A stretch of 64,000 nt of DNA from positions 10,387,501 to 10,451,500 of the forward strand of contig BSBM01000151.1 of NCBI GenBank assembly GCA_027924585.1, in the 5' to 3' direction. The notes under the pieces were generated by a model, which ran no database searches, was not told the DNA's origin, and saw only the letters and a list, made by a program, of their open reading frames with translations. This DNA is from Larix kaempferi (lineage: Eukaryota; Streptophyta; Pinopsida; Pinales; Pinaceae). Positions 1 to 10,407 of the stretch are shown here, one piece after another. Position numbers and translations under genes: made by a program. Each line of letters starts with the position of its first letter. Positions within the stretch are counted from its first letter, which is position 1.

Positions 1-1108
1 TCTTCTAAAATATCTGGTTATCGAATTTAAAAATATAAGTTTTCTTCACATATTGAGAAACAATAACCAAGATGCAGACGTGATGGCAAACAATGGAGCT
101 AAATTAGACCGTGGCGTTCTAGTCGGCAACCAAAAGGTGAATTATAAGGTATGGATCCCTTGTCTTTGATTATTTCCTACATGTCTTCAACACCAGTTGA
201 GCGACTTCACAAGGGATGGATTTCAGGAATTTATAGTTCGAATTGGATGTCATAGCCAAAGTTCAAAACCCACTTTGGAGCATCGATTTGAGGGTCGTTC
301 GCACGCTCTCATCACATGGCTTCCACATGGGAAGCATGAAAACTCTCACTTCAGATGTTTCTCAAGGCTGGATTCTATTTAATTTTGGATGCCGAGAAGG
401 ATGGCATATCCTTTGTTTCGTGAGTGAGATCATGGCAGACTCTGGTGCTAATTGTCTCCGTGGCAAGCAGACTGCTTCTCGTTATGATAGTGTTCTCCCT
501 GATTTCAGAAAACGTTTCCCCTCATGGACAGGGGGTCATGATTGTCTGGCTTGTGAGCAGCATCATGAGAAGGTTCAAGTTTGTGGTGGCTCGGATGAGC
601 ACCAGGGCCTTGCGGCCTCCCTAACTGTGGTAGATGACCATTTGACTATTCTGGATGCCCAAATCCGTGTCTTAAGAAATGAGAACTATGAAACTAAATA
701 GGCCCTGTAGCATTTGTGTGCCATGGAGCAGGCATCTCATCTGGAGGCTCGTAAAAGCAACAACAACCTCAGTGTGAAGGTGGACAAGCTCTCTGCGGTT
801 TTGGATGGCGGTTGTTCCTGTCAAAACCTGGATTCCCAGATCAGGGCGGTCTGAGTCATTGCCAATAGAATTGAGGTAAAGGTGGATAACATGCGCAAGG
901 AGTTAGTGGAACTGAAGCTAGATATTCTGAGCCATGGAGAAGCTGGAAACAAGGAAGCTGCCTTCTGTAACTAGCAAGCAATCACGATTTTTTGGGACCT
1001 TTTTCTGTATAGACTGCGTTTTTGGGTCACTCTGCCTTTAAAATGTTTTGTATTTCCCCATGGTTCTGTCTGAATTTTCTCGTCAGGTTGACAGCAATAT
1101 GAATTATC
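1..1108 (+). pseudogene. Decayed retro-copy or non-LTR element, 5' part
   Basis: I do not recognise the gene. One frame (the frame of position 243) stays readable from about 243 to 966 and is interrupted by stops near 699, 708 and 852. The second half looks coiled-coil-like, with spaced V/I/L residues in segments such as VDDHLTILDAQIRVLRNEN and a Lys/Glu-rich stretch near 870-960. The stops at 699 and 708 could derive from CAG and the one at 852 from CGA, as expected of methylated, silenced DNA. There is no reverse-transcriptase motif. The sequence resumes after element A at 7866 and ends in a poly(A) run, suggesting a reverse-transcribed copy: a LINE relative or a processed pseudogene. The 5' end may lie outside the window. 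Confidence 0.4.
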
Positions 1109-3131
1109 TGTCATGTCCCAAATTTGGAATTGAGTCACACTGGCCTAATCACATTAGCCATATTCATTAGAGTTTGTAAAATTGATGTTAAGGGTCAAAT
1201 AATTGCCAAGGAGGAAAATTACTAGTTTCCTAGGTTTGGGGTGGAAGCTTTGGGATTTGGAATAAGGGGGATAATAAATGATGTTTAGAAATTAGAAGGG
1301 TTCAAGTATTTAATAAATAGAGTGAATAAAGAAATTCAATAGAAATCCTAAGTGACAAATGGTTTTGGAGACATATGGAGGATGTGGGACCCACACTAGC
1401 TTGATTTTTCATAATACATGGTATCTCTCTTTTGCAAATTCGAATTAATGGGAATGTGAACACTCTTGGGTGAGTTGGTAAGTCATAACACATTTCATTG
1501 AGCATATTAGGTCTAATTGGGAAGGATTGGTAACCTCCATGGAAGATAAAGAGTCAAAGTTGAAGTTTGTGGACACTTGGGCTAGATTCCCTAGCCCCTA
1601 TGACACCAATGATGGAGCATCTATGACAACTATGACAAATTGCAGACCTGACCTCTGACATCTGACCACTATGACATGTCAGCCCCAAAAATAGGCTCAA
1701 AGAAGGCGAATTTGGGAGTTGGAGAAGCCAAAGAGACTCAAAATCGAATTTGGGAGAAGATGGAAGGTTGGAACTAGGAGACAAGTGGCAAATGTGGAAT
1801 ATTTCCTAAATGAAAATCTATTGAATCTATTGAGAGGATTTCGACCCTTAGAAGGCTAATGTTGGTTATAAAATGTAGAAATGAAGTATGAGAATATCTT
1901 TTGATCATTTGTATAATTTGCAATTGCATTTGTGAAGAGGGAGAGCTAGTGGATGACTAGTTTCTTGCCTTAGCCAATTTCGAGGGTGAAAGATTCCCAT
2001 CCAAGTTGGTAATTGGAAAGGCCATTCAGACCTTTCATTTGGAGCTTTAATGGAGTCTTTATTTGCAGGTGTAAGCTACAGGGAAGCTCATGGTTTCTTC
2101 TATTGCAGCTCACTCCTTCAACCATTTCCAGTTTTGATGGCATATTCTTGATCCTTGAGGGAGGGCGTTTTTGGTGAGCTATTGTACTCTTTGGGGAAGA
2201 TTTTAATGCCCCATTTATTTTTTAATATGAATTAAATACTCTTTTCTTCATCTCCAAAAAGTTTCAGGTCGAAATTACAAGTAGAAATGTATAAATCTCA
2301 TTTTTAATGGAAGAACAATGCCATTTCCCCACTACCTTGTTGTGAGCCAATGTATTGATGATGATTTCGAATGAATGGATGATTCTATGATATATTTGTG
2401 ATCAATATACTGCCATGGATGTCTGCTACAAGTTTCATGTACTTTACTTGAGCATTTGAAGCATTTTTACTCAGTTTAGTTGTATTGGGAGGTGAAATAG
2501 TGCCATTTCCCCAAGGGTCGAATTGGGGAATTTTGCAATTGAATGGGAGAGGGTGAGAACAGTTGTAATAATCCATTAATGGTGAATATTAGACTTTAAT
2601 AAAATACTTAACACATTAAATACCTCTGTTCATAAATTTGAGTGGGTTTGGAGGCATTCGGGAAGCCATTTTCAGTACTTACCTCAGGGGGATTTGAACC
2701 CCAAATTACTAGTAAAATTGCATACTTGGTCCAGAATCTTAAGAGAGTTTGCAGAGGTATTTTGGTGACCATATTTCATCCCTAAACATCATATTCAAGT
2801 ACTAATATCATTCATACACCTTCCTTGAATATTTGAATGGATTTGGAGTCAATTTGAGACCTAGAGACCAATACTAGTCAAAGGGAAATCACTAGTAAAG
2901 TTACCTACATTGACCAGAATTGAAAGAGGATTTGAAGAAGTATTTTAAAGGTCCAAAGGAATCCATGAAACACATATTTATGTTCTAATATCATTCATAT
3001 ACCTTCTCAGAATATTTGGGATCATTTGGGGCAAATTTGGGACCTAGAGATCAAAACTAGTCAAAGGTCGAACTAGGGAAAAAAAGTGGAAAATTGCAAT
3101 TTTAATAAAATTCCTAATAAGGGACATTACA
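1109..3131 (+). repeat. 5' LTR of element A
   Basis: 2,023 bp, TG...CA ends. The region at 1598-1680 carries a dense cluster of TGACA/ATGACA motifs and is followed by a TATA-like TATAAAAT at 1867-1874, so U3 is probably about 780 bp. The rest of the LTR is long and shows no convincing ORF. Antisense open frames of 60-76 codons recur in several LTR copies but have no coding support. Confidence 0.93.
1598..1680 (+). promoter_or_regulatory. TGACA-rich U3 cluster (putative LTR enhancer)
   Basis: Short direct repeats of TATGACA, CTGACA and CTGACC are packed into about 80 bp, upstream of the TATA-like box at 1867. The same cluster recurs in the 3' LTR (about 6327-6410), in element B's LTRs and, diverged, in the array LTRs. 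TGAC is a core bound by several plant transcription-factor families (WRKY, TGA-bZIP and KNOX types). That this cluster drives LTR transcription is inference. Confidence 0.4.
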
Positions 3132-3132
3132 G

Positions 3133-3144
3133 TGGTATCAGAGC
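3133..3144 (+). other. Primer-binding site (tRNA-iMet type), element A
   Basis: TGGTATCAGAGC starts two bases after the 5' LTR end. This is the usual plant LTR-retrotransposon primer site, complementary to the 3' end of initiator-methionine tRNA. Confidence 0.92.
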
Positions 3145-3197
3145 ATGGTCCTTGCACCTGTGTATTAGGTACATACATTCAAGAATAATTGGCAGCC

Positions 3198-5954
3198 ATG
3201 TCTTACTATTATGATGAATCCTATGAGTACAATTCTTATGAGGAATATGCAGATGCTTATGAGCAATATGAAGCAGAATGTGAATGGTATGAGGAAGAGG
3301 TGCCATCATGCAACACTTCTTACAATTTCAAGAGAAATGAAGATTATTATTATGACTTTAAATCTGATGAATATGAGTGTGTCACACCAACCAAGGATAA
3401 TTCTATGAGTGAGTTCCAAAGATGGAGAGCAAAATATAAAACCTTGCCCCAACAATATCAAAAATATCAAGAATATCTTGCTTTTAGCAAAAATACACAA
3501 AATGCCATGTCTTTTGAGTACTATGCTGAACATGTTTTTGAAAATCGGCCCAAAAATGAAGATGTGGAGTTAGTGAAGAAAGTTTTATGCCCTTCTTGTA
3601 AAAACCCTTGGAGCGAGTATCATATATGTGTGCATGAAATGATGTCCTCCTTGAGGAGAGCTTTTGAGATTTATTCAAGAAGAGATTCCAAATATATTGA
3701 TCCTAAGGAAAACAAGGGGCAAAATGCATCAGCTTGCTTTAAGGAGAAAAAGGAAGAGACATCACAAGAGCATGAAAAAGATTCTATTGAAAATATGGAA
3801 GATCATTTCGAGACACCTTCTAGCTTAGACATGAACCAAAGAGCATCTACTGATGGATGCTTAAACTATGAAGGAGTACCTACTGATGGGTGCTCACACC
3901 TCTATGTTGGCAACATAGAGATCACTTTTGAAAGTGTTTCTACAAGTACAAGTTTCATTAAGCATGATAATGAATACCTTATAGCATTTGAAGAAGAACC
4001 AAGATCAACTTCCCCATCACCACTTGAGCTTCATGAAGTTGGTCCAAGCAAAATTGAAGAAGATGAGGAGGTTCATTTGCAAGAGCCTCATTTTCTTGAA
4101 GGGTCCTTAAAGATGAATGAAAATAAGATCCAAGAGTCCCTTAGCATTCTCCATGACACTCAAGCATTGGTGTCAAATTCTTGTTGGAGAGCTACTTCAT
4201 TGGAGGAAACATCCTTCCTTGAAGACATGGAGAAGATTCAAAGAGCAATGTGCCACATCAAAGGTAATTTCATGTCTTTGCTTTTTGATAGAAACCATTT
4301 GTTTGAGCTTAATGAATTGTTACATGATGCATACTTGAAGAATAATGAGGATATTCATAAGCTTACAATTCAAAATGAGCAACTTCTTGAAAAGTTGCAA
4401 GATACTTGTTTTTCCTCCTATGTTTCAGATTGTCAAATGGTAGATTGTTTGGAGGATTCTCATGACATGGTGGATCATGAGAAATGTGGGAATTTGAATG
4501 TGCTTAATGTGTTTGAATATGAACTTGAAGAGATCCAAACACTTGATGTGGTGGAAGAGGAACTTGAATTGCCTCTTGATGAAGCTTATGCAATTTTTAA
4601 AGAAGAGCATGATTCATCTACATGGGAACCAATCTATGACAAAGGTTTCCCACTTTTGAAGGAGCTGCATGATACTACCCACATGGATCCTTCCCATGAT
4701 GAAACTCCTGAACTTTTTGATCATTTGGGTGAGTTAGTACATTCTCCTACATCCTACAATTCCATGTTTTGCAGTATTAGTCTCAATGAAGTATGGGTGA
4801 AAGGGTTCTTTTTTATGGTGCCACATGAGGAGTATGGAACTCCTAGATTTAACTTTTATGATGACATGGTTGGAGCACATTCTTATTCACATTTGCAGCA
4901 GCATAATTTGTCACTTTATGATGATTCACATCTACATGGATGCACCTATGATATGGATTTGAGTCACTTGAAGACTCATGGTTTTTCTTGCTCAACACCG
5001 GGTTCATTTGATGTTAGAGGAACTTCATCCAACACTTGGATGAATAGATTTATGATGGGAGAACATTTTTGTTGGCAGCCACACACTTTGTTACATCTTT
5101 ATGATTATCACATTCATGGATGTATGGGTGAGACTTCTTTGAGTCATTTGAAGTTTCCTTGTTTTTTCTGCTCATTATTTGGTTCAGATTTTAGTGGAGA
5201 TTCTTCATTCACTTCTTGGATGAAAGAATACATGGTTGAATATTTTGATGCATATCACATCCTTTTGGAGCAGCATTATAGGACATGGGATCCTCACCTA
5301 TGTCATTGGAGCAGATTTGAACTTGAAGCTTGTATGCACTTGGAAAATCGTGGTCTACTTGCTTGGAGGTATAAGCACTTTCATGATTCTTTGATGAAGC
5401 ACCTCTTTGATGTACATTTTCATTATGTAGTTATGTACTTTGATAATATATATTTTGTACTCATGATGTTTGGAAGAATGCATACAAGAAAATGGGATCC
5501 AGGAATCATCTTATCTGATGGTATGGGTTGGAGAGCACTCTTCATTGTTGGGGTGCAATACAAGCAATGGGACCCTGGAATAATTTTTATCTCATTGGTT
5601 TCAATTTTTTGGGGGAAACAAGAAGTATGGGAGATGGATTTCCCACTTAATAAAGTGATTTTTATCAGAGTAGTGCAGCAGCAAGCATGGTGGTTCCTCT
5701 CTAAAATCTTCATGGAAACTCAAAGACTCAAGGTTTGGCAATTCAATGGCAACTTCAAAGAATTATACAGAAAGCAGGTTCTTCAACACCCATGTTTGAA
5801 ATTGCTTGAGGAAAAGCAATATTGGGAAGGGAGGATTTTTCATGTCCCAAATTTGGAATTGAGTCACAATGGCCTAATCACATTAGCCATATTCATTAGA
5901 GTTTGTAAAATTGATGTTAAGGGTCAAATAATTGCCAAGGAGGAAAATTACTAG
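3198..5954 (+). CDS. Orphan retroelement protein, 918 codons, intact in element A
   Basis: Uninterrupted ORF; the first ATG is at 3198 (MSYYYDESYEYNSYEEY). The N-terminal ~60 residues are rich in Tyr and Glu. A possible metal-binding cluster C131-x2-C134-x7-H142-x-C144-x-H146 follows. The middle is acidic and His-rich. The C-terminal ~270 residues are the best conserved among family copies and carry three W-D-P motifs (RTWDPH, RKWDPG, KQWDPG). I see no DSG protease motif, no convincing RT or RNase H, no integrase D,D-35-E and no standard CX2CX4HX4C knuckle. One short segment, YFDNIYFV here and YFDDIYFV in relatives, resembles the RT YxDD box, but the surrounding RT blocks are missing. The frame runs through the purine tract and ends 38 codons inside the 3' LTR. 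It could be a highly diverged Gag or a captured protein; function unknown. Confidence 0.8.
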   Translation: MSYYYDESYEYNSYEEYADAYEQYEAECEWYEEEVPSCNTSYNFKRNEDYYYDFKSDEYECVTPTKDNSMSEFQRWRAKYKTLPQQYQKYQEYLAFSKNTQNAMSFEYYAEHVFENRPKNEDVELVKKVLCPSCKNPWSEYHICVHEMMSSLRRAFEIYSRRDSKYIDPKENKGQNASACFKEKKEETSQEHEKDSIENMEDHFETPSSLDMNQRASTDGCLNYEGVPTDGCSHLYVGNIEITFESVSTSTSFIKHDNEYLIAFEEEPRSTSPSPLELHEVGPSKIEEDEEVHLQEPHFLEGSLKMNENKIQESLSILHDTQALVSNSCWRATSLEETSFLEDMEKIQRAMCHIKGNFMSLLFDRNHLFELNELLHDAYLKNNEDIHKLTIQNEQLLEKLQDTCFSSYVSDCQMVDCLEDSHDMVDHEKCGNLNVLNVFEYELEEIQTLDVVEEELELPLDEAYAIFKEEHDSSTWEPIYDKGFPLLKELHDTTHMDPSHDETPELFDHLGELVHSPTSYNSMFCSISLNEVWVKGFFFMVPHEEYGTPRFNFYDDMVGAHSYSHLQQHNLSLYDDSHLHGCTYDMDLSHLKTHGFSCSTPGSFDVRGTSSNTWMNRFMMGEHFCWQPHTLLHLYDYHIHGCMGETSLSHLKFPCFFCSLFGSDFSGDSSFTSWMKEYMVEYFDAYHILLEQHYRTWDPHLCHWSRFELEACMHLENRGLLAWRYKHFHDSLMKHLFDVHFHYVVMYFDNIYFVLMMFGRMHTRKWDPGIILSDGMGWRALFIVGVQYKQWDPGIIFISLVSIFWGKQEVWEMDFPLNKVIFIRVVQQQAWWFLSKIFMETQRLKVWQFNGNFKELYRKQVLQHPCLKLLEEKQYWEGRIFHVPNLELSHNGLITLAIFIRVCKIDVKGQIIAKEENY
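5802..5819 (+). other. Hairpin upstream of the purine tract, element A copy
   Basis: TTGCTTGAGGAAAAGCAA. In B and the array the equivalent 18-mer is a perfect 7-bp stem with a 4-base loop. Here one C-to-A change breaks one stem pair. Confidence 0.6.
5824..5835 (+). other. Polypurine tract, element A
   Basis: GGGAAGGGAGGA ends two bases before the 3' LTR. It is the expected plus-strand priming site and also codes for part of YWEGR in the orphan ORF. Confidence 0.85.
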
Positions 5955-7860
5955 TTTCCTAAGTTTGGGGTGGAGGCTTTGGGATTTGGAATAAGGGGGA
6001 TAATAAATGATGTTTATATATTAGAAGGGTTCAAGTATTTAATAAATAGAGTGAATAAAGAAATTCAAGAGAAATACTAAGTGACAAATGGTTTTGGAGA
6101 CATATGGAGGATGTGGGACCCACACTAGCTTGATTTTTCATAATACATGGTATCTCTCTTTTGCAAATTCGAATTAATGGGAATGTGAACACTCTTGGGT
6201 GAGTTGGTAAGTCATAACACATTTCATTGAGCATCTTAGGTCGAATTGGGAAGGATTGGTAACCTCCATGGAAGATAAAGAGTCAAAGTGGAAGTTTGTG
6301 GACACTTGGGCTAGATTCCCTAGCCCCTATGACACCAATGATGGAGCATCTATGACAACTATGACAAATTGCAGACCTGACCTCTGACATCTGACCACTA
6401 TGACATGTCAGCCCCAAAAATAGGCTCAAAGAAGGCGAATTTGGGAGTTGGAGAAGCCAAAGAGACTCAAAATCGAATTTGGGAGAAGATGGAAGGTTGG
6501 AACTAGGAGACAAGTGGCAAATGTGGAATATTTCCTAAATGAAAATCTATTGAATCTATTGAGAGGATTTCGACCCTTAGAAGGATAATGTTGGTTATAA
6601 AATGTAGAAATGAAGTATGAGAATAGATTTTGATCATTTGTAGAATTTGCAATTGCATTTGTGAAGAGGGAGAGCTAGTGGATGACTAATTTCTTGCCTT
6701 AGCCAATTTCGAGGGTGAAAGATTCCCATCCAAGTTGGTAATTGGAAAGGCCATTCAGAACTTTCATTTGGAGCTTTAATGGAGTCTTTATTTTCAGTTT
6801 TAAGCTACAGGGAAGCTCATGGTTTATTCTAGTGCAGCTCACTCCTTCAACCATTTCCAGTTTTGATGGCATATTCTTGATCCTTGAGGGAGGGCGTTTT
6901 TGGTGAGCTATTGTACTCTTTGGGGAAGCTTTTAATGCCCCATTTCTTTTTTAATATGAATTAAATACTCTGTTCTTCATCTCCAAAAAGTTTCAGGTCG
7001 AAATTCCAAGTAGAAATGTATAAATCTCATTTTTAATGGAAGAACAATGTCATTTCCCCACTACCTTGTTGTGAGCCAATGTATTGATGATGATTTCGAA
7101 TGAATGGATGAATCTCTGATATATTTGTGATCAATATACTGCCATGGATTTCTTCTACAAGTTTCATGTACTGTACTTGAGCATTTGAAGCATTTTTACT
7201 CAGTTTAGTTGTATTGGGAGGTGAAATAGTGCCATTTCCCCAAGGGTTGAATTGGGAAATTTTGCAGTTGAATGGGAGAGGGTGAGAACAGTTGTAATAA
7301 TCCATTAATGGTGAATATGAGACTTTAATAAAATACTTAACACATTAAATACCTCTTTTCGTAAATTTGAGTGGGTTTGGAGGCATTTGAGAAGCCATTT
7401 TCAGTACTTACCTCAGGGGGATTTGAACCCCAAATTACTAGTAAAATTGCATACTTGGTCCAGAATATTAAGAGAGTTTGTAGAGGTATTTTGGTGACCA
7501 TATGTCATCCCTAAACATCATATTCAAGTACTAATATCATTCATACACCTTCCTTGAATATTTGAAGGGATTTGGAGTCAATTTGAGACCTAGAGACCAA
7601 TACTAGTCAAAGGGAAATCACTAGTAAAGTTACCTACATTGACCAGAATTGAAAGATGATTTGAAGAAGTATTTTAAAGGTCCAAAGGAATCCCTGAAAC
7701 ACATATTTATGTTCTAATATCATTCATATACCTTCTCAGAATATTTGGGATCATTTGGGGAAAATTTGGGACCTAGAGATCAAAACTAGTCAAAGGTCAA
7801 ACTAGGGAAAAAAAGTGGAAAATTGCAATTTTAATAAAATTCCTAATAAGGGACATTACA
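5838..7860 (+). repeat. 3' LTR of element A
   Basis: 2,023 bp, same length as the 5' LTR. The first bases are TTTCATG instead of TGTCATG, a point change. It ends GGGACATTACA, followed by the TSD TTATC. It contains the last 38 codons and the stop of the orphan ORF. Confidence 0.93.
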
Positions 7861-7865
7861 TTATC

Positions 7866-8071
7866 GTAGGTCTGTAGTACTCCTGGAAATTGAAGTTTCT
7901 CCTAGGTCTCCTTTTTGTTGAATTTAGATGCTGAATTGTAAAAGATGAAGGCTAAGATATGGTATCTCTCCATTGTTGGGAAGCAGGCATGTTCTTACAC
8001 TGTGTAACTTGGTTTCTGCCATCTTTTTATCAATACAAAAAGACTCTTACCCATTTTCGTTAAAAAAAAAA
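7866..8071 (+). other. 3' end of the interrupted retro-copy, with poly(A)
   Basis: This joins 1-1108 once element A and one TSD copy are removed. It has no ORF. It ends in an A-rich tail at about 8062-8071 after a segment reading TTTTTATCAATACAAAAAG, typical of the 3' end of a polyadenylated retroposed transcript. The palindrome begins immediately after it. Confidence 0.45.
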
Positions 8072-9414
8072 TTGCAATATTCAATTACTATGTTAATTTA
8101 TTATATTATGTATTTATTTTATTTTGCTTTTAAAATTTATTAAGTATTTTTCCGAATAAAAACAATATTGCAATTTTCAATGTTTGGAAGATTTAAAATG
8201 GTTAATGTGTTAGCCTCAAGAGGCATAATGTAACCTAATATTGGTTTACTATTTCATATGGGTTTTCAACACTTCATGATGTCTGATTTTTGGAATTGAT
8301 TTGTATGCATTAATAATGTAGTATTATTTTCTTTAGAATATTATATTATGCCATATATATATATGGTTAAAGGCTAAACATTTTAGTGTTTAAAATATTC
8401 AAGATAGATTTTGTTATTTTTCATATAAATTTATTAAATTAAATATTACGGGATATGCACAATTATGAGCTCTTGCAAAACTACTTTAGTTGTCACATGA
8501 AATGAAAATGATAAGGAACCTATGGCTAAGGAATTAGTGCAACACTATTTTTCCAAAATTATTCATAATGATTTTATTTTTTTTATGAAATATTGAAGTC
8601 ATAAAATCTTCAAAAAAGAAGTTATGTGAGCATGCAACACTTTAAGGGCATATCTTAATGAAATTGTTAATTTGTTTCTATGAGTTTATAGTGCACTTTT
8701 TTTTCTAATGTAACATATAATTTTTTTGAGAAATGGTGAAGGAAATGTTATAATAGAAAAAATAAAGCATTTTATTTTGGAATCATGACATGTGTCACTT
8801 CAAAATTTAATAAACAATGGAAAAAAAACATATTTATAGGAAACTTTTAAATATTTAAAATCTATTCTACAAATTTAAAAAATTTCATAAAAAGTTATTG
8901 TGTTTTTCATATCCAAAAGCTTCATCTAAATTGAGCACCTTCATAGACTTTTAGAGGAAATCCAATAGCCATGTTTTTCTTGTCCTAGGCATAGGTTCAT
9001 TAGGCCAAACCTAATTCCGAGCTAGCCACACTTATTATAAAGCTAGTGAAATTTTCATGTTGGAACAAATCCCTCCTAAATTTTGAATTTAAAATAATGC
9101 ATATACGTTATAAAACACATACGTGTTATATTGCATATGCATTTTGAAACACATATTCATTATTGAAGACCTTAAACTCATGCACAAATTTACTAGTTGC
9201 ATAGGATGAAGATAATATGTATGAAACAATTCTTAATAAAATGCCTATATTTAATCTAAGTGATGCATCTAGGGTCATATGTGGTGGTTTGATAGCTTGT
9301 CCATGACCTTCTTGACTAACAATTATGATTTAAGGTCTTAGGCCATTCATTCACTCCTAAACCAATTAGATAAGGTGTAGATATCATTGACACATGGTAG
9401 GAAATTAATCACAA

Positions 9415-9502
9415 TGCCCCACCCTCCCTCTCTCCCCCCATCCCTACCCACCGCTCCCTCTCTCTCACACACATTCCCTCCCTCCCTCCCTCCCTCCCAA
9501 CC

Positions 9503-9539
<37 letters not shown>

Positions 9540-9810
9540 TACCATCCCTCCCTCCCTCCCTCCATCCCTCCCACACTCCCTCTCTATCATTTCCTCCCTA
9601 ATCCTCTCTCTCTCAATCATTCTCTCTTTGTACCTCCTTATTCCTCCCCCTCTCTATGAACCCCCCAAAATCCCTCTATATATATTTCTCTCTCTAACCA
9701 TATCCCTCTCCATCCCTCCCTTTGTCTACCCCCTCTTTTATTCCCTCCATCCCTCCCTTTCCCCCGATATCTCCCCCATGCCCCACTCCCTCTCTCCATC
9801 CCTCCCTCTC

Positions 9811-9847
<37 letters not shown>

Positions 9848-9848
9848 A

Positions 9849-9884
<36 letters not shown>

Positions 9885-10010
9885 AATCCCCATATCTCCC
9901 TCTTTCTCTCTCTACGTCTACCTTCCCCCACCCCTCTCTCTCTCTCTCCAACTTTACTCCCCCTCCCCCTTCGATCTCTCACACACCCGCCCACCCTCCC
10001 TCCACATCTT
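9415..10010. repeat. Pyrimidine-rich simple-sequence tract, palindrome left arm
   Basis: About 600 bp of CT, CCT and CCCT repeats with (CT)n and a short (AC)n run near 9829-9845. It pairs with the purine tract at 10946-11085. Long frames reading Ser/Leu/Pro or Arg/Glu/Gly repeats here are artefacts of the repeat. Confidence 0.95.
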
Positions 10011-10297
10011 CTCGAGAGAGGTGGGGGGAGGACAGGGAGAGAGAGAGAGGGAGGGAGGGAGAGAGGGAGAGGGGGATTGTGTGAGAGGGAGAGAGAAAAG
10101 GATGGATGGAGGGATAGTGTGAGAGAAAGAAAGGGAGGGAGAAAGAGGGAGGGTGAGAGAGAGGAGGGGGGAGAGGAAGAGGGAGGGGGTAAGGAAGAGG
10201 GAGGTATGGAAAGACGTTGGAGGGGGGTGAGGAAGAGGTATCAAGAGGGGGAGGACGGAGGGAGAAGGAGGATGGTTAGAGAGAGAGAGAGAGACAA

Positions 10298-10348
<51 letters not shown>

Positions 10349-10395
10349 TTGAGAGAGGGGGTGTTTTCTGAGAGAGAGAGAGAGAGAGAAAGTAG
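10011..10395. repeat. Purine-rich (GA)n tract, palindrome left arm
   Basis: Abrupt strand switch from pyrimidine to purine at about 10011 (CTTCTCGAGAGAGG), then GA/GGA repeats including a long pure (GA)n run near 10300-10345. It pairs with 10555-10945. Tracts of this type can form triplex or other non-B DNA. Confidence 0.95.
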
Positions 10396-10407
10396 AGCAT
10401 TAATGTT

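Larger units (their letters stand above)
1109..7860 (+). mobile_element. Element A: complete non-autonomous LTR retrotransposon
   Basis: Two direct repeats of exactly 2,023 bp (1109-3131 and 5838-7860) flank a 2.7-kb internal region. The 5-bp sequence TTATC lies on both sides (1104-1108 and 7861-7865), a target-site duplication. The LTRs run from TGTCATGTCCC to GGGACATTACA, a near-perfect short terminal inverted repeat. A tRNA-iMet-like primer site and a purine tract sit at the expected places. Only an orphan ORF is present, with no recognisable protease, RT, RNase H or integrase, so mobilisation in trans is inferred. The two LTRs differ by roughly 2-3% by eye, indicating a fairly recent insertion. 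It interrupts the retro-copy at 1-1108 / 7866-8071. Confidence 0.95.

Noticed and set aside
1302-1784. Recurrent antisense ORFs of 67 and 76 codons in LTRs of A and B
   Set aside because: They recur because the LTR is repeated; no start context, no motif, and they are lost in the array LTRs.
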